Shown here one piece after another: positions 6,822 through 9,630 of a stretch of DNA of 9,630 nucleotides. A model generated the notes under the pieces. The model was not told the origin of the DNA. It did no database searches and saw nothing but the letters and a program-made list of their open reading frames with translations. A program made the translations under genes and the position numbers. The stretch's first letter is position 1; each line of letters opens with the position of its first letter. The stretch is from the NCBI GenBank assembly GCA_964443325.1, contig CAYUCL010000054.1, forward strand, positions 1 through 9,630. Reading direction: 5' to 3'. The stretch comes from DAOUVR01 sp034430535. GTDB lineage: Bacteria > Chloroflexota > Dehalococcoidia > E44-bin15.

Positions 6822-7838
6822 TTACAAAAGTCGCTGCTGGTCGCCGGTGAGATGTGCTCGTGCAGCATCGCCTATTTTCCTGCCAGCGGGTGTCCTGATG
6901 ATAAAACCCATCTTAAGCAGAAATGGCTCTACCACATCGATCAGAGTTGTTGTTTCTTCATTCAAGGTCGCTGCCAGTGCCTCTATACCTACGGGGCCAC
7001 CACGATAATTATCGATGATAGTTCTTAAGTACAGGCTGTCCAGCCTATCAAGTCCATTCTTATCGACGCCTTCTCTTGTTAAAGCCTCATCGGCGATTTC
7101 CTGCGTAATCTTACCCTCTCCCTTTACTTCGGCATAATCCCTCACCCTGCGAAGCAACCTATTGGCAACGCGTGGTGTCCCCCTCGAGCGCATGGCGATC
7201 TCCAGCGCTCCCTCCTCCTCTATTCTAACTCCCAGGATGGAAGCTGAGCGCTTGACAACCTGCACCAGCTCTTCAGAACTGTAGTAGTCGAGGTGATAGG
7301 TCATGCCGAACCTGTCGCGAAGGGGCGGTGTTAGCAAACCGGCGCGTGTTGTTGCCCCGATGAGGGTGAAACGCTTTAGCTGATATGGGAGGGTTTTGGC
7401 GAAGGCTCCTTTGCCATAGATGAAGCTTACTTCGAAATCCTCCATCGCTGAATATAGATATTCCTCTACGGTGTGAGAGAGGCGATGGATTTCGTCGATA
7501 AACAAGATCTCCCCGGTTTCAAGATTAGATAGAATGCCTACAATGTCCACTGGTTTCTCCAATGCAGGCCCTGAGGTATGGGTAATTTTGGTTTGCATTT
7601 CTGTTGCAACGATATGGGCTAATGTTGTTTTGCCAAGCCCCGGCGGACTATGAAGGAGAATATGTTCTAAGGGCTCGCCCCTTTTTCTTGCCGCTGTAAT
7701 CGCTACAGACAGGCTTTCCACAACTGCTAGCTGACCAATATACTCTGCCAGCGTTCTTGGTCTAAGGCTCCAGACAAGCCTCTCTTCCTTATAAGCATCT
7801 TGCTGGTCTTCACCCCGGATTAATGGCTCTTTTGGCAT
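6822..7838 (-). CDS. ruvB: Holliday junction branch-migration ATPase RuvB
   Basis: RuvB is the hexameric AAA+ motor that, with RuvA, drives branch migration of Holliday junctions during recombinational repair. Its 338 aa is the usual length. The Walker A segment is SPPGLGKTT (64-72), Walker B is LFIDEIH (112-118), sensor GATTRAG lies at 161-167, and PLRDRFG (172-178) includes the arginine finger. The C-terminal winged-helix domain is recognisable from about 265, with GGPVGIEALAATLNEE and GFIIRTPAGR. One oddity is that the first glycine of Walker A, normally GPPGLGKT, is Ser (S64, codon AGT). The gene starts 23 bases after ruvA, behind a modest GGAAGGAAG ribosome binding site (7847-7855), and is the last gene of the ruvC-ruvA-ruvB unit. 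Confidence 0.96.
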   Translation of the reverse strand: MPKEPLIRGEDQQDAYKEERLVWSLRPRTLAEYIGQLAVVESLSVAITAARKRGEPLEHILLHSPPGLGKTTLAHIVATEMQTKITHTSGPALEKPVDIVGILSNLETGEILFIDEIHRLSHTVEEYLYSAMEDFEVSFIYGKGAFAKTLPYQLKRFTLIGATTRAGLLTPPLRDRFGMTYHLDYYSSEELVQVVKRSASILGVRIEEEGALEIAMRSRGTPRVANRLLRRVRDYAEVKGEGKITQEIADEALTREGVDKNGLDRLDSLYLRTIIDNYRGGPVGIEALAATLNEETTTLIDVVEPFLLKMGFIIRTPAGRKIGDAARAHLTGDQQRLL

Positions 7839-7861
7839 TTTGGGGTCTTCCTTCCCGTATC

Positions 7862-8494
7862 TCAGTCCCTCTCACTTCTAAAGACTTCACGGATGAGTTC
7901 CTGCGTGTCTTTCAGTTGGGGATTTCTCTTTAGGGCTTCCTCAACTTTCGATATAGCTTCTGCTTTTCTATGACCCAGGGCTGCCAGGATTTCGATGGCT
8001 TCATCTCTTATGTCCTCTTTTCCTATTGAAGGCACTGTTGCATAGCCCTCATCCCTGAGCAATGCAAACTCAGCAACCTTCCCCTGCAATGTCGCTACGA
8101 TTTTTTGAGCTGTTCTTTGTCCGATCCCCGGCATCCTTTGGAGAAGTTGCACATCCCCATCCTCTATAGCATTGGCGACGGTGGATACGGAAAAGACAAA
8201 AGCCCTCGCCGCTTTGGAAGGGCCGATATCTTCAACCTCAATCAACTTCTCAAAGAACCTTCGTTCGAAATCATTACTGAAGCCTACCAGGATGGGTCGA
8301 GGTGGTCTGTCGGGAACATGATAGTAAATCTCCAGCTCGATTTCATCGTCCTTTTTCTTTTCCTGTTCCTGTATCAAGGAGCGCATTACAAACGAGGGGA
8401 GAAGCACATCATATCCTATACCGTTGACCTCAACAACGATTTGCGACTCCTCTCTGTTTATGCTTCTGATAGCCCCTTTGATATAGGAGATCAT
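7862..8494 (-). CDS. ruvA: Holliday junction-binding protein RuvA (divergent)
   Basis: RuvA is the tetrameric subunit that clamps the four-way junction flat and recruits RuvB. It has 210 aa, close to the family length. Domain I starts MISYIKGAI and contains VNGIGYDV (23-30). The two helix-hairpin-helix motifs are VEDIGPSKA (87-95) and MPGIGQRTAQKIV (121-133). The C-terminal RuvB-contact helix bundle runs from about 160 to 207 (DEAIEILAALG). The stretch that is HFVVREDAQLLYGF in E. coli is HVPDRPPRPILVGF here with the same length. This puts P64-P65 in place of the acidic-pin residues E55-D56. The first HhH is also off-consensus, with DIGPSK for GVGPK. The start ATG has AAAGGAG 4 bases upstream, overlapping the ruvC stop. 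Identity as RuvA is secure from context and both HhH motifs. Confidence 0.93.
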   Translation of the reverse strand: MISYIKGAIRSINREESQIVVEVNGIGYDVLLPSFVMRSLIQEQEKKKDDEIELEIYYHVPDRPPRPILVGFSNDFERRFFEKLIEVEDIGPSKAARAFVFSVSTVANAIEDGDVQLLQRMPGIGQRTAQKIVATLQGKVAEFALLRDEGYATVPSIGKEDIRDEAIEILAALGHRKAEAISKVEEALKRNPQLKDTQELIREVFRSERD

Positions 8495-8498
8495 TTTA

Positions 8499-8505
8499 CT
8501 CCTTT
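8499..8505 (-). promoter_or_regulatory. Ribosome binding site of ruvA overlapping the ruvC stop codon
   Basis: AAAGGAG on the - strand is 4 bases before the ruvA ATG (8494) and shares bases with the ruvC TAA (8504-8506), which implies coupled translation of ruvC and ruvA. Confidence 0.7.
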
Positions 8506-9016
8506 ATTGATTGGTGCTTTTTGTTGCTGTCCATAGGGCGCTGCTTATCACCGAATGGTGACAGAGTGCGATCGCTAAAGCATCGGCAACGTCATTTGGC
8601 TGTGGAATCTCCCTGAGTTGAAGCCTCGCCTGAATAGCTCGCTGCACTTGCTCCTTCGATGCTCTGCCGCTGCCGGTTGTGGATAGCTTTATTTGAGTGG
8701 AGGCATAGTTAAAAACTGGGATTCCCTTCTTTGCCGCTGCTAAACAAATTACGCCTCTGGCATGACCCATCAAAATGGCGGTTGTCGGGTGTTCATAGTG
8801 TGAATACAATTCCTCCAGAGCAAAAGCCTCGGGCTGGAACTGTTCTAACATTTCAACAACTCCGTCAAAGAGAGACGAAAGCCTTTCCTCCAGAGGGGTC
8901 TCTGGGGGTAAGGCGCGAATCACACCCCCTTCAACTAGTGTGACATCTTGACCCCGAACCTCTATTACCCCGTAGCCGGTGGTTACTAGTCCTGGGTCGA
9001 TCCCCACAATCCTCAC
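8504..9016 (-). CDS. ruvC: Holliday junction resolvase RuvC
   Basis: RuvC is the dimeric endonuclease that cuts Holliday junctions symmetrically after RuvAB branch migration. Its 170 aa is family length. The four catalytic acids are visible: D7 in GIDPGL, E68 in ALEEL, and D142 and D145 in NDVADALAIALCH. The GTG start at 9016 is supported because D7 then falls at the same residue number as in E. coli RuvC, and AGGAG (9024-9028) lies 7 bases upstream. The start overlaps the stop of the upstream epimerase gene (GTGA, 9013-9016). It is followed after 9 bases by ruvA, giving the common order ruvC-ruvA-ruvB. Confidence 0.96.
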   Translation of the reverse strand: MRIVGIDPGLVTTGYGVIEVRGQDVTLVEGGVIRALPPETPLEERLSSLFDGVVEMLEQFQPEAFALEELYSHYEHPTTAILMGHARGVICLAAAKKGIPVFNYASTQIKLSTTGSGRASKEQVQRAIQARLQLREIPQPNDVADALAIALCHHSVISSALWTATKSTNQ

Positions 9017-9630
9017 CTGTTCACTCCTAGAGATTTATAATAGGGCACTGTTTTCTGAATCCCTTCTTCTAAAGAGAGCTTGGGGCTCCAACCCAGCTCT
9101 TTTTTCGCCTTATCCCAGTTGAGGCAGATCCTCTGAATCTCGCCCTGGCGGACAGGGGTATAGAGAGGAGTGTCCTTATATTCCAGTGCCTGAGCCATTG
9201 CATCGAATATCTCCTGGTCAGATGTTTCCACCCCTGTGCCTATATTGTAAATGACATTACTACCGCGCTCCATGGCTAAAAGGTCGGCTCCCACTATATC
9301 GGATACATGGGTGTAATCGCGAGTCTTATCTCCAGGGCCGAAGATAGATGGTCGCTCACCAAGAAGCATCTGCCGGGCAAAGATGGCGATAACTCCAGCC
9401 TCACCCTCCGGGTTCTGCCTCGGGCCATATACATTCGGATATCTTAGTGCCACATAATTAAGCCCATATTGGATGTATGAATGGAGATAGTGCTCTACGG
9501 TGTGTTTTGAAACTCCGTATTGCGAAACGGGATTTACCGGGTGACTTTCGTCCACTGGCAGGTATTGAGGTTCGCCATATACTGCCCCCCCCGAAGAGGC
9601 ATATATAATCATCATTACACCGTGGCGCAC
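9013..9630 (-). CDS. NAD-dependent nucleotide-sugar epimerase/dehydratase (5'-partial)
   Basis: This extended short-chain dehydrogenase is of the UDP-glucose 4-epimerase type, acting in sugar-nucleotide supply for the cell envelope or polysaccharides. Only the last 205 residues are in the window. The frame is open to the right edge, and the terminal GTG codon is probably an internal valine within a helix that leads to the strand IIYASSGGAVYG. S12-S13 and the YxxxK pair Y38/K42 (YGVSK) form the catalytic site. LRYPNVYGPRQ and DYTHVSDIVGA (about 63-115) are typical substrate-domain motifs, and LGWSPKLSLEEGI closes the fold. The N-terminal GxxGxxG nucleotide-binding fold must lie beyond the window. 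Its TGA overlaps the ruvC GTG by 4 bases. Which sugar it acts on cannot be told; GalE is the nearest familiar type. Confidence 0.9.
   Translation of the reverse strand: MRHGVMMIIYASSGGAVYGEPQYLPVDESHPVNPVSQYGVSKHTVEHYLHSYIQYGLNYVALRYPNVYGPRQNPEGEAGVIAIFARQMLLGERPSIFGPGDKTRDYTHVSDIVGADLLAMERGSNVIYNIGTGVETSDQEIFDAMAQALEYKDTPLYTPVRQGEIQRICLNWDKAKKELGWSPKLSLEEGIQKTVPYYKSLGVNR

Noticed and set aside
6805..6839. CAGCAGC/GCTGCTG inverted repeat across the ruvB stop codon
   Set aside because: Only 7 bp with a 21-base loop, partly dictated by coding sequence, and no T-tract; too weak to call a terminator.

Overview
This is an ordinary-looking bacterial chromosome segment with no phage, transposase, CRISPR or tRNA. 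It carries seven genes in three transcription units. The base composition is moderate and the gene set is that of an anaerobe: a molybdenum/tungsten formate dehydrogenase module, a paired set of acyl-CoA dehydrogenases, and the Holliday-junction genes ruvC-ruvA-ruvB. An anaerobic sediment lineage such as Chloroflexota/Dehalococcoidia would fit, but that is only a guess from gene content and style; the sequence shows no diagnostic marker.

Left part, + strand (1-4215): a fused oxidoreductase gene enters from the left edge. Its first ~30 visible residues look like the C-terminus of a NuoF/HydB-type NADH-dehydrogenase subunit, and they run straight into a GltD/NfnB-like FeS-FAD-NADPH module. Twelve bases later comes a complete NuoG-like formate dehydrogenase alpha subunit (fdhA, 889 aa) with a 2Fe-2S domain, several 4Fe-4S clusters and a Cys-type Mo/W active site. 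Together they look like a soluble complex exchanging electrons between formate, NAD(H), NADP(H) and possibly ferredoxin. A 13-bp hairpin closes the unit and also faces the convergent neighbours.

Middle, - strand (4278-6664): two adjacent acyl-CoA dehydrogenase genes stand behind a good sigma-70-type promoter. The two proteins have complementary defects. The upstream protein (364 aa) lacks the catalytic glutamate and the isoalloxazine-side FAD residues but keeps the ADP-side FAD residues. The downstream protein (396 aa) has the catalytic glutamate and isoalloxazine-side residues but has lost the ADP-side ones. This predicts an obligate heteromer with one composite FAD site per alpha/beta pair, as in the mycobacterial alpha2beta2 FadE enzymes, and it is the most interesting observation here.

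Right part, - strand (6764-9630): the 3' end of an NAD-dependent sugar epimerase overlaps ruvC by 4 bases, followed by ruvA and ruvB and then a perfect 12-bp palindromic hairpin. RuvA and RuvB both carry substitutions at normally conserved positions: the RuvA acidic pin is Pro-Pro, and the first Walker A glycine of RuvB is Ser.

The only gene-free stretch of note is 6580-6821 (242 bases), which holds the palindrome, a pair of direct repeats, the acyl-CoA dehydrogenase promoter and its ribosome binding site.
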